A stretch of 8,782 nt of DNA, from positions 1-8,782 of the forward strand of contig DHDG01000033.1 in assembly GCA_002399265.1 (NCBI GenBank), written 5' to 3'. The position numbers were made by a program, and so were the translations under genes. The notes under the pieces are model-generated. The model saw only the letters and a list, made by a program, of their open reading frames with translations. It was not told the DNA's origin and ran no database searches. The stretch is from Firmicutes bacterium UBA4882 (lineage in GTDB: Bacteria > Bacillota > UBA4882). Of this stretch, positions 1 through 5,897 are shown in pieces (position 1 is the stretch's first letter; each line of letters starts with the position of its first letter).

Positions 1-1
1 G

Positions 2-154
2 CCTACAGATAAAGGTGGCGCTGGCCTGGGACTGGCTATCGCGAAAGAGATTGTCGCGGCACACGGCGGCACAATCACTGCGGAGAGCAATCAGGAATAC
101 ACTAGGTTTACAGTTATTCTACCTGATTTTAAGGCGGAAATAAGAGAAGCTTAA
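2..154 (+). CDS. Sensor histidine kinase, C-terminal end only (VanS-like)
   Basis: This is a partial gene cut by the window edge; 50 codons and the stop are visible. The peptide carries the G2 box of the HATPase_c domain (GGAGLGLAIAKEIVAAHGG) followed by the last beta strand (FTVILPDF) and a short basic/acidic tail. These glycines form part of the ATP lid of a two-component histidine kinase. The form GAGLGLAIAKEI..HGG.I.AES resembles the C-terminus of VanS-type kinases, which sense cell-wall stress, but with so little sequence the subfamily is an inference. The carboxypeptidase gene starts 88 bases downstream on the same strand, so the two are probably co-transcribed and a response regulator is expected upstream. 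No terminator lies between them. Confidence 0.88.
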   Translation, partial: PTDKGGAGLGLAIAKEIVAAHGGTITAESNQEYTRFTVILPDFKAEIREA

Positions 155-242
155 GAAGTTTATAAGGGAAAGTTTCAACATTGCTCCTTGTTCTATGGTT
201 GAATATAACCATTACAAGCACAGGTCAAGGAGCGATTATGAA

Positions 243-1220
243 ATGGCACAGCAACCCCGAAAGAGTCGAACCCAAAGATTGAAGAGATTGAAGTTTATAG
301 TTTACTTGTTGATAGCTATTTTAGCTTTCTATATGGTGAAGGTCGCGATCAGTTCCAAAAGCCGGCAGGTTCCGGACATTCCTCCGGCCCCAATAGTGGC
401 GACGCCGCCGGCAAATACGCCCAGTACTTCCGCCGCATTATCAGCCGATAACTTGTATAGCCCATATGCGATTCTAATTGATCTTGCCAATTACGCCGTT
501 CTGATGCAGAAGAGAAGTACGGCGCGGATTTACCCAGCCTCTCTGACGAAGATAATGTGTGCCATTGTTGCTATCGAAAACCTGCCGGACTTGCGGGAAC
601 CCGTAAAACTGTCGGAAGTTATATTTCGGGAACTGTGGAGTGAAGACGCTACAATGGCAGGTTTTCTGCCAGGGGAATGTGTCCCGGTTATAGATCTGCT
701 GTACGGGGCGCTACTCCCGAGCGGTGCCGAGTGCTGCCTTGGCCTTGCGCGCCGTATTGCAGGTTCAGAGCAGGGTTTTGTCAAGCTGATGAACGAAAAA
801 GCGGTCGCCCTCGGCCTGAATGATACGCATTTTGCTAATGTCACCGGGCTGCATCATCCAAGTCACTTCTCCACGGCCCGGGATTTGGCGGATTTGCTTT
901 GTTATGCACTTCAAAATGAGATCTTTCGGAAGGTTTTCACAGCGGTGCGCCATTCAACGGCATCAACCAACAAGCATCCCGGCGGGATTACCTTTTATAG
1001 CACAATGTTTAAGAAAATTGGCGATCCGCGTTTCAAAGACGGTGTTATCCTGGGAGGAAAAACGGGATTTACTGCTGAGGCCGGTTTATGCCTGGCCAGT
1101 CTTGCTGAATATGGTGGAAAAGAATATGTGCTCGTAACAGCTGGTGCGAAAGGAAACCGCCTTACTGAGCAGTACAACATCAGAGATGCATTGATGGTCT
1201 ATAGCCATCTGGGAAAATGA
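243..1220 (+). CDS. Membrane-anchored serine D-alanyl-D-alanine carboxypeptidase (peptidase S11, VanY-D-like)
   Basis: This 325-residue protein should remove the terminal D-alanine from peptidoglycan stem peptides outside the membrane. A basic N-terminus is followed by one hydrophobic segment (about residues 18-36), then a Pro/Ala-rich linker (about 44-63) and the S11 domain. The catalytic SxxK is S100-L-T-K103 and the KTG triad is K273-T-G275. The second motif reads S160-G-A where the family usually has S-x-N, so the Asn is replaced. I chose ATG 243 because AAGGAG lies 10 bases before it; an upstream in-frame ATG at 195 has no clear ribosome binding site and would add 16 residues. The C-terminal PBP5-type beta domain seems absent, since the protein ends soon after the catalytic fold. 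Its place behind a VanS-like kinase recalls VanY-D of vanD clusters; a DacF-type housekeeping or sporulation enzyme is the alternative. Confidence 0.88.
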   Translation: MAQQPRKSRTQRLKRLKFIVYLLIAILAFYMVKVAISSKSRQVPDIPPAPIVATPPANTPSTSAALSADNLYSPYAILIDLANYAVLMQKRSTARIYPASLTKIMCAIVAIENLPDLREPVKLSEVIFRELWSEDATMAGFLPGECVPVIDLLYGALLPSGAECCLGLARRIAGSEQGFVKLMNEKAVALGLNDTHFANVTGLHHPSHFSTARDLADLLCYALQNEIFRKVFTAVRHSTASTNKHPGGITFYSTMFKKIGDPRFKDGVILGGKTGFTAEAGLCLASLAEYGGKEYVLVTAGAKGNRLTEQYNIRDALMVYSHLGK

Positions 1221-1227
1221 ATGTCAT

Positions 1228-1251
1228 CGCCCCGCACGGGGCGTTTTTTTT
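1228..1251 (+). terminator. Rho-independent terminator after the carboxypeptidase gene
   Basis: A 6-bp GC stem (CGCCCC/GGGGCG, 1228-1233 with 1238-1243) closes a GCAC loop and is followed directly by eight T residues (1244-1251). It begins 8 bases after the carboxypeptidase stop codon and separates the wall-related operon from the metal operon. Confidence 0.95.
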
Positions 1252-1263
1252 ATCTGATTCTCC

Positions 1264-1292
1264 TTGACTCTGATGCCGAATCCTCTTATAAT
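1264..1292 (+). promoter_or_regulatory. Sigma-A-type promoter of the cad operon
   Basis: TTGACT (1264-1269) and a perfect TATAAT (1287-1292) are separated by 17 bases, a near-consensus housekeeping promoter. Transcription would begin at about 1299, inside the inverted repeat described next, and run through the repressor and ATPase genes. A promoter this strong fits one held off by a repressor. Confidence 0.88.
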
Positions 1293-1296
1293 AACA

Positions 1297-1314
1297 ATTA
1301 AGCAATTACTTAAT
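1297..1314 (+). promoter_or_regulatory. Probable ArsR/SmtB-family operator
   Basis: A perfect inverted repeat, ATTAAG-(6)-CTTAAT, lies immediately downstream of the -10 box and over the predicted transcription start. ArsR/SmtB repressors such as CadC bind AT-rich imperfect dyads of this kind at or near +1, so this is the natural site for autoregulation by the next gene. The half-site differs from the classical TGAA-type half-site, so the assignment is by position and symmetry. Confidence 0.65.
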
Positions 1315-1399
1315 CGTTAAAACAATTAATGTGGAGACGAGAAGGCGAAAAGAGAAAAGGGCGGCAAAGGCGAAAAAGACGAGAGGGTGAGGCGAAAAT

Positions 1400-1759
1400 A
1401 TGAGCGCTAAAAACCATGATATTTGCGACAGTTTCTGTCCCTCGGAGGAGGTTAATGTCGCGGAACTGCGCGATAAAGCCCTGGAAGTGGCGGGACTGTC
1501 GGAGATCTTTAAAGTGCTGGGGGACGAAACCCGCACCAAGATAATTTATCTGCTGGCGCAGCGGCCGCTCTGCGTCTGCGATCTGGCCACCATTCTGGAA
1601 ATGACGCTGCCGGCGGTGTCGCATCACCTGCGCCTGCTCAAAGCGCTGCGCCTGGTCAAATACACGCGTGAAGGCAAAATGGTATATTATGAGCTGGACG
1701 ACAACCACATTCTAAATTTGATTCGGGAGGCTCAGGAGCATTTTGCAGAGGAACGTTGA
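1400..1759 (+). CDS. cadC: CadC-type ArsR/SmtB metal-responsive repressor
   Basis: This 119-residue winged-helix repressor should bind the operator upstream in the metal-free state and leave it when Cd, Pb, Zn or a similar ion binds. The DNA-recognition helix is about residues 65-82 (MTLPAVSHHLRLLKAL) and the beta wing follows (VKYTREGKMVYYEL). The CadC alpha3N metal-site ligands are present as C9 and C13 (CDSFC) plus C58 and C60 (CVC). The alpha5 site is also complete, with D101, H103, H114 and E117; C58, C60 and all four alpha5 ligands fall at the residue numbers I recall for plasmid pI258 CadC. The start is ATG 1400 with GAGG at 1389-1392. The gene precedes the ATPase in one operon, which supports a Cd/Pb/Zn role rather than arsenic. 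The alpha3N site suggests soft-metal sensing; other SmtB-like specificities cannot be excluded. Confidence 0.93.
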   Translation: MSAKNHDICDSFCPSEEVNVAELRDKALEVAGLSEIFKVLGDETRTKIIYLLAQRPLCVCDLATILEMTLPAVSHHLRLLKALRLVKYTREGKMVYYELDDNHILNLIREAQEHFAEER

Positions 1760-1790
1760 AGCAGACAACAAAGGAGGAAGGTTGCAAACA

Positions 1791-3887
1791 ATGCGCTATA
1801 CTCTGGAAGGCCTGGACTGCGCCAACTGTGCCGCTAAGATTGAGCGGGGGTTGCAGGCGATCGACGGGCTTGAGGCAGTCAAAGTAAACTTTGCCACTAA
1901 GAGCATCGAACTGTCTCCCGCACAGGTGGCGGTTGCCCAAGAAGTAATCACCCGCATTGAACCGGATGTAATGCTGCGCAGTGCCTCAGAACATCCCGAT
2001 TTAGCAGGGAAAGACGGGCAGGGTCAGGGGCACGCGATCATCATTTCCGGGATTCTATTTATCATTGGTGTTATTTTTTATGATCATTTGCATCAGACGC
2101 CGTACTCCTGGCTGGAGTACGTGGTCTTTTTGTCAGCCTATGTGCTGGTGGGCGGGCCAGTGATTGGACGCGCTTTCCGGCAGATCTTGCAGGGGCGCGT
2201 TTTTGACGAGCATTTTTTGATGACGATCGCCACTTTTGGCGCGATTGCAATTCATCAGCTTCCGGAGGCTGTCGGGGTAATGCTCTTTTACGCAATCGGC
2301 GAATTTCTGCAAAAGAAAGCGGTCGATCGCTCTCGGCGTTCCATCCAGGCTTTGCTGGAAATCCAGCCGGAGTACGCCAACCTAAAAGATAATGGCAGTA
2401 CGCGCAAGGTCCGCCCACAGGAAGTGGCAGTCGGGCAGTACATTGTTGTTAAGCCGGGGGAGCGTGTGCCCCTGGATGGCAAGGTAGTCGAGGGGGTTAC
2501 GTTTGTTGACACCTCCGCCCTAACCGGTGAATCCGTACCCCGCAGGGTGGAAGCGGGCAAAAGCGTGCTGGCTGGTATGGTGAACGGGCAAGGGTTGATC
2601 ACTGTGAAAGTCGCTAAGCGCTATGCCGATTCATCGATTGCCCGCATTCTGGAGCTGGTTGAAAAGGCGGCGGAAAGGAAAGCTCCGACTGAGAAATTCA
2701 TTTCGGTTTTTGCCGGTTATTATACGCCGGTGGTGGTTGGCACCGCTGTTTTGATTGCGGTGCTCCCGCCCCTCGTTATCCCGGGCGCGACTTTTGCGGA
2801 ATGGATTTACCGTGCCTTGGTACTGTTGGTGATTTCCTGTCCCTGCGCACTGATGGTGTCGATTCCCCTGGGCTATTTCGGTGGCATCGGTGGCGCATCG
2901 CGCAAGGGCATCCTGATTAAAGGGGCCAACTTTCTGGACGCCTTGGCCAAAACACACACCGTCGTTTTTGACAAGACCGGGACGCTGACTAAGGGCGTTT
3001 TCCGGGTGACCGGGATCCATGTGCGCAATGGCTTTACCAAAGAGCAACTGATCGCGGTGGCTGCCGAAGCGGAAACCTTTTCGAATCATCCGATTGCCCA
3101 GTCGCTGAAGGAGGCTTATGGTCGGGAGGTTGCGCCTGAGCATGTCCGCGACTATCAGGAGATTCCGGCGCATGGTATTAGCGCCATTGTTGACGGACAC
3201 AGGGTTTTAGCTGGTAATGACCGTCTGATGCACCGGGAAGGCATCGTACATGAAGATTGTGATGCCCCGGGCACCAGCGTCTATGTAGCCATTGGCGGTG
3301 AATATGCCGGATACATTGTTATCTCGGATGAAATTCGGGACGATGCCGCCGAGGCAATCGCCAGCCTGAAAACCTTGGGAGTACGTAAGACGGTCATGCT
3401 GACGGGGGATGAACAGAGTGTGGCGCAGCGCGTGGCCGGGGAGCTGGGCCTGGATGAATTTCATGCTGGGCTACTGCCGGAAGACAAGGTTGCGCAGGTT
3501 GAGGAGTTGCTGGCGCAAATTCCGCATCCTAAGCAGCAGAAGTTGGTGTTTATCGGCGACGGAGTGAATGATGCGCCGGTGATTACCCGGGCAGATATCG
3601 GGGTGGCGATGGGTGGCTTAGGAAGCGCAGCCGCCATCGAGGCGGCCGACGTGGTGTTGATGGAGGACGCTCCGGCGAAGCTGCCGCAGGCGATTGCCAT
3701 TGCCCGGCGCACGAACCGTATTGTGTGGCAGAACATCATCATGGCGCTGGTCGTGAAAGCCTTCTTTATCTTTTTGGGTTCGATCGGGGTGGCGAGTATC
3801 TGGGAGGCAGTGTTCGCCGATGTCGGGGTGACTTTGCTGGCGGTCTTTAATGCCGCACGCACTTTACAGATAAATAAGGCCAGGTAG
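1791..3887 (+). CDS. cadA: P1B-2-type Cd/Zn/Pb-translocating ATPase (CadA/ZntA)
   Basis: This 698-residue inner-membrane efflux pump drives divalent soft metals out of the cytoplasm with ATP. An N-terminal HMA metal-binding domain has C10-A-N-C13. Four hydrophobic segments follow, then the actuator domain with T245-G-E-S. The transport site C350-P-C352 sits in the next membrane pair, followed by the phosphorylation motif D394-K-T-G-T, the nucleotide-binding H433-P434 and the hinge G589-D-G-V-N-D-A-P. The last membrane pair carries N648-x7-K656 and D677-x-G, the P1B-2 (Zn/Cd/Pb) signature rather than the copper type. I chose ATG 1791 behind AAGGAGG (1771-1777); in-frame TTG codons at 1782 and 1743 are alternatives, the last overlapping the repressor gene. 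It is co-transcribed with cadC, 31 bases downstream, and completes a cad operon. A single HMA domain and the length are normal for the family. Confidence 0.96.
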   Translation: MRYTLEGLDCANCAAKIERGLQAIDGLEAVKVNFATKSIELSPAQVAVAQEVITRIEPDVMLRSASEHPDLAGKDGQGQGHAIIISGILFIIGVIFYDHLHQTPYSWLEYVVFLSAYVLVGGPVIGRAFRQILQGRVFDEHFLMTIATFGAIAIHQLPEAVGVMLFYAIGEFLQKKAVDRSRRSIQALLEIQPEYANLKDNGSTRKVRPQEVAVGQYIVVKPGERVPLDGKVVEGVTFVDTSALTGESVPRRVEAGKSVLAGMVNGQGLITVKVAKRYADSSIARILELVEKAAERKAPTEKFISVFAGYYTPVVVGTAVLIAVLPPLVIPGATFAEWIYRALVLLVISCPCALMVSIPLGYFGGIGGASRKGILIKGANFLDALAKTHTVVFDKTGTLTKGVFRVTGIHVRNGFTKEQLIAVAAEAETFSNHPIAQSLKEAYGREVAPEHVRDYQEIPAHGISAIVDGHRVLAGNDRLMHREGIVHEDCDAPGTSVYVAIGGEYAGYIVISDEIRDDAAEAIASLKTLGVRKTVMLTGDEQSVAQRVAGELGLDEFHAGLLPEDKVAQVEELLAQIPHPKQQKLVFIGDGVNDAPVITRADIGVAMGGLGSAAAIEAADVVLMEDAPAKLPQAIAIARRTNRIVWQNIIMALVVKAFFIFLGSIGVASIWEAVFADVGVTLLAVFNAARTLQINKAR

Positions 3888-3925
3888 GAATCGTCCTCTC
3901 GTTGTCCTTCCTTATCTTCCAGCCA

Positions 3926-3954
3926 AAGCCCCGCCATTTAGAATGGCGGGGCTT
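3926..3954. terminator. Hairpin between convergent genes, probable bidirectional terminator
   Basis: A perfect 13-bp inverted repeat (AAGCCCCGCCATT, 3926-3938, with its complement at 3942-3954) closes a 3-base loop. It lies between the stop of the ATPase gene (3887) and the minus-strand stop of the metallo-hydrolase gene (3993). There is no long T tract on either side, so classical intrinsic termination is less certain than the stem strength suggests. The position and symmetry favour a shared terminator. Confidence 0.75.
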
Positions 3955-3992
3955 GCACTATTATAAAGGAAAGGCATCGCCGCAAGAGCACA

Positions 3993-4844
3993 TCATAAAC
4001 CGGCAGTTTCAACCTGGATGTTCACGCCGTCACTGGTGATGACGATATCACCATGAAGATCTGTCCGGAAAACAGGAATATTATTGGCATCCAGTCGCTT
4101 TATGACGCTTTTGCTGCAGCGGCCGAAAGGCCTTTCTTTGCCGGCGCAGGAGATTACCGCGAAACTGGGCTGCACGCTGTCGAGCAATTCCTGGCTGGTA
4201 GAAGTATAGAGGCCGTGATGCCCAATTTGGATCACATCCGCGCTTAAATCGGCCCCGGAAGTCAGGATGCTTTGCTCCTCGGTTATTTCGGCATCAGCCA
4301 TAAATAAGAATTTTGTTTCACCGAAGGTAACTTTGGCCACAATGCTGTTGTCATTGAGGCGGAAATTGCAGGGTTTAACCGGACCGACCAGATCAACGGC
4401 TATGCCGGGACTGAGCTCAAAGGAAAGTCCGGCATGCCCCTCGATAATCGGTATGCCTTTGGAGGCCACAAACTTCATGTAATCGCGAATTTCTTTGCGG
4501 TCAATGGGTGCCAGCGGGTCAATGACGCGCTGAGCAGAAAAGATGTTGAGGAGATAATAAAGTCCGTCAATATGATCATTGTGCGGATGGGTAGCAATAA
4601 CGTGTTCGATTTCTGCGACGCCGAGCCGACGCAGGTAACGTGCTACTGTAGCGGCATACTCCAGCCGGCCGGCATCGATGAGTATCTCTTGGCCTTGCGG
4701 AGCCTGAATCAGGATGGCGTTGCCGTGGCCGACATTGATGATGTGGACCTTGAGCAATTCTGGTTCGGTCGGACTGTCAGCCAGAGCGACGGCTGAAGTG
4801 AAGACCGCGATTAATAGAATAACTATAAACAGCACTCGTTTCAT
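3993..4844 (-). CDS. Exported metallo-beta-lactamase-fold hydrolase (ComEC C-terminal-domain-like)
   Basis: This 283-residue protein starts with a signal peptide (MKRVLFIVILLIAVFTSAVA) and a likely signal peptidase I site A20-L-A22/D23, so it should act outside the membrane. The mature part is a stand-alone metallo-beta-lactamase fold. The metal-binding motif is H86-P-H88-N-D90-H91, with D184 (FLFMADAE) and the late G-H209-H210-G motif as further ligands. That order and spacing are typical of the hydrolase domain of ComEC/Rec2 DNA-uptake proteins and their soluble relatives, which are thought to act on nucleic acid or phosphoesters; the substrate here is unknown. The start was set at the ATG at 4844 because AGAGGT lies just upstream on the coding strand and the signal peptide begins there. 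A longer in-frame start at 4904 would overlap the -35 box. No ComEC membrane domain is present, and it faces the neighbouring operons as a monocistron. Confidence 0.88.
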   Translation of the reverse strand: MKRVLFIVILLIAVFTSAVALADSPTEPELLKVHIINVGHGNAILIQAPQGQEILIDAGRLEYAATVARYLRRLGVAEIEHVIATHPHNDHIDGLYYLLNIFSAQRVIDPLAPIDRKEIRDYMKFVASKGIPIIEGHAGLSFELSPGIAVDLVGPVKPCNFRLNDNSIVAKVTFGETKFLFMADAEITEEQSILTSGADLSADVIQIGHHGLYTSTSQELLDSVQPSFAVISCAGKERPFGRCSKSVIKRLDANNIPVFRTDLHGDIVITSDGVNIQVETAGL

Positions 4845-4875
4845 TCCGATACCTCTATTCTTTTTAGATTTGGTA

Positions 4876-4904
4876 TCTGTATTTGAAGGAAGCGCTTTTG
4901 TCAA
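4876..4904 (-). promoter_or_regulatory. Promoter of the metallo-hydrolase gene
   Basis: Read on the minus strand, a perfect TTGACA (4904-4899) is followed after 17 bases by TACAGA (4881-4876), giving a start at about 4869, some 25 bases before the chosen start codon. The -10 box is weak, so activity is uncertain. The site supports the shorter protein start. Confidence 0.5.
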
Positions 4905-5119
4905 TGCCAGTTTCGTTGCGGAGGGTAAACAACACGGCTTTAGATCGATGGAGTTGGTTCAGGCGAATGAACGAACAGTTATCCTGAAGAATGTGAATGA
5001 CCCTATGATAGTCTTATAGATTGAATATCGGCAGGTATAGCAGAAAAATGACCATGTTTTGGGATGAGTCAGTGAATATTATAATATAATGAAGAGGAAA
5101 CAACCGTAAAAAAGGAAAA

Positions 5120-5507
5120 ATGGTTGGAATGCAATTTGGCCCGGCAAAATCAAACATGGGGTTGGGATGCGGAAATCCCCTGGCGTTCGCGGCACTCAAA
5201 GAGGGCGAGACTGTGCTTGACCTTGGCAGTGGCGGTGCGCCAGAATGCTCAAAATGGCGGATATCAAAATGTCGAGTTCCGGCTGGGAGAAATCGAATAC
5301 TTACCGGTGGCGGATGACTCGGTAGACATAATCATATCCAACTGTGTAATCAACTTATCTCTTGATAAAGATAAAGTGTTTCAGGAAGCCTTTCCGGGAT
5401 ATTAAGCTGACTCCGAAAGATAACAGCCGGGAGATTTTAGATTCCTGGTGCCGGGCAGGCATGTTGAAGATTTTGTGGCATCGTACTTTATCGAGGCGAT
5501 AAAGTAG
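5120..5507 (+). pseudogene. arsM: Broken arsenite S-adenosylmethionine methyltransferase gene (arsM remnant)
   Basis: Three pieces in different frames together read like a collapsed ArsM. The first piece (from 5120) gives GLGCGNPLAFAALKEGETV and LDLGSGG, the SAM-binding motif I. About 40 residues are then missing and the frame changes at about 5237. The second piece gives QNGGYQNVEFRLGEIEYLPV followed by DIIISNCVINLS, including the conserved cysteine of the ISNCVINL block. It ends at a stop at 5403-5405, where a large central block is lost. The third piece matches an ArsM C-terminus as I recall it, LTPKDNSREILDSW from 5407, then a -1 shift at about 5447 into VPGRHVEDFVASYFIEAIK, stopping at 5507. 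The N-terminal part with the usual cysteines is also missing. An intact enzyme would methylate As(III) in the cytoplasm; this copy cannot. The family assignment rests on remembered motifs; the lesions are read directly. Confidence 0.82.
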
Positions 5508-5523
5508 GGGCACCGGGGTGCCC
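5508..5523. terminator. GC-rich hairpin after the arsM remnant
   Basis: GGGCACC (5508-5514) and GGTGCCC (5517-5523) form a perfect 7-bp inverted repeat with only two bases between, directly after the last arsM-derived stop codon. There is no T tract. It could be the decayed terminator of the lost arsM gene or a short dyad with another role. Confidence 0.35.
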
Positions 5524-5550
5524 GCCTCTTACTCTTAATGTCGCAATATA

Positions 5551-5580
5551 TTGACAAGTCGCTAACGGTACAATTATAGT
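5551..5580 (+). promoter_or_regulatory. Promoter upstream of the toroid-protein gene
   Basis: TTGACA (5551-5556) and TATAGT (5575-5580) are 18 bases apart, a good sigma-A-type match. The predicted start at about 5587 would give a transcript with roughly 310 bases ahead of the best supported start codon at 5898. That distance is unusually long for a simple leader. Confidence 0.62.
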
Positions 5581-5639
5581 TGAACAGTGGACAACCATTA
5601 GCTGCGAGGATTAGGAGGGCTTTCATTATTGTAAAAAAC

Positions 5640-5870
5640 AAAACCCGAGTTTATCGGGAGCCGGCAGGTATTCAGCGGGTGATCGCTGACAGCCTTCGTC
5701 ACGAAGGACCGGCTGGCACAGATACAGTCACAATTAACACCGTTTTAGAGCTGCACATGATTAATCCAAAAGCAATTTTAGCGCCAATGGTGTCAATTGC
5801 GGTGAACCGAAGATTTACAGCTGTGCTTTTTAAACAACATGGCCGGGAACAGCTTGCACGGGTTTCCGGT
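5640..5870 (+). other. Inverted-repeat-rich segment, possible structured RNA leader
   Basis: Several stems follow one another on the strand transcribed from the promoter at 5551. CCCGA/TCGGG forms a hairpin at 5644-5658. AGCCGG (5659-5664) pairs with CCGGCT (5709-5714) and encloses two perfect hairpins, TCAGCG/CGCTGA (5672-5677 with 5684-5689) and CCTTCG/CGAAGG (5693-5698 with 5702-5707), together making a three-way junction. A further stem pairs GCAATT with AATTGC (5772-5777 with 5795-5800) and has an inner CGCC/GGTG. The last pairs CCGGGAA with TTTCCGG (5843-5849 with 5863-5869). The segment has no stop in the downstream gene's frame back to 5580, but its translation (about 106 residues) resembles no family I know. 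No known riboswitch, T-box or tmRNA signature was recognised. It could be a structured leader, a decayed element, or an N-terminal extension. Confidence 0.35.
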
Positions 5871-5897
5871 GTTACAAAGAGAAGAGATGAAGTTAAT

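Noticed and set aside
1310..1708. Minus-strand frame over the repressor gene
   Set aside because: It is a shadow of cadC, which has full family motifs, a promoter and a ribosome binding site.
4053..4796. Plus-strand frames across the metallo-hydrolase gene
   Set aside because: They are antisense shadows; the minus-strand protein carries a signal peptide and a complete metal-binding motif set.
4905..5119. Short plus-strand reading frames between the metallo-hydrolase promoter and the arsM remnant (for example ATG 4903, 27 codons; or a frame ending at 5019)
   Set aside because: They lack a convincing start with ribosome binding site and match no family I recognise. The segment holds the minus-strand promoter and two overlapping TATAAT boxes (5080-5090) without a good -35.
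5659..5714. tRNA-like fold
   Set aside because: The three-way junction lacks an anticodon-type 7-base loop, a T-loop and a 3' acceptor; it cannot be a standard tRNA.
5580..5897. N-terminal 106-residue extension of the toroid-like protein
   Set aside because: The frame is open, but the TTG at 5580 overlaps the -10 box and has no ribosome binding site, the translation is unrecognisable, and inverted repeats dominate. It is kept only as an alternative start.
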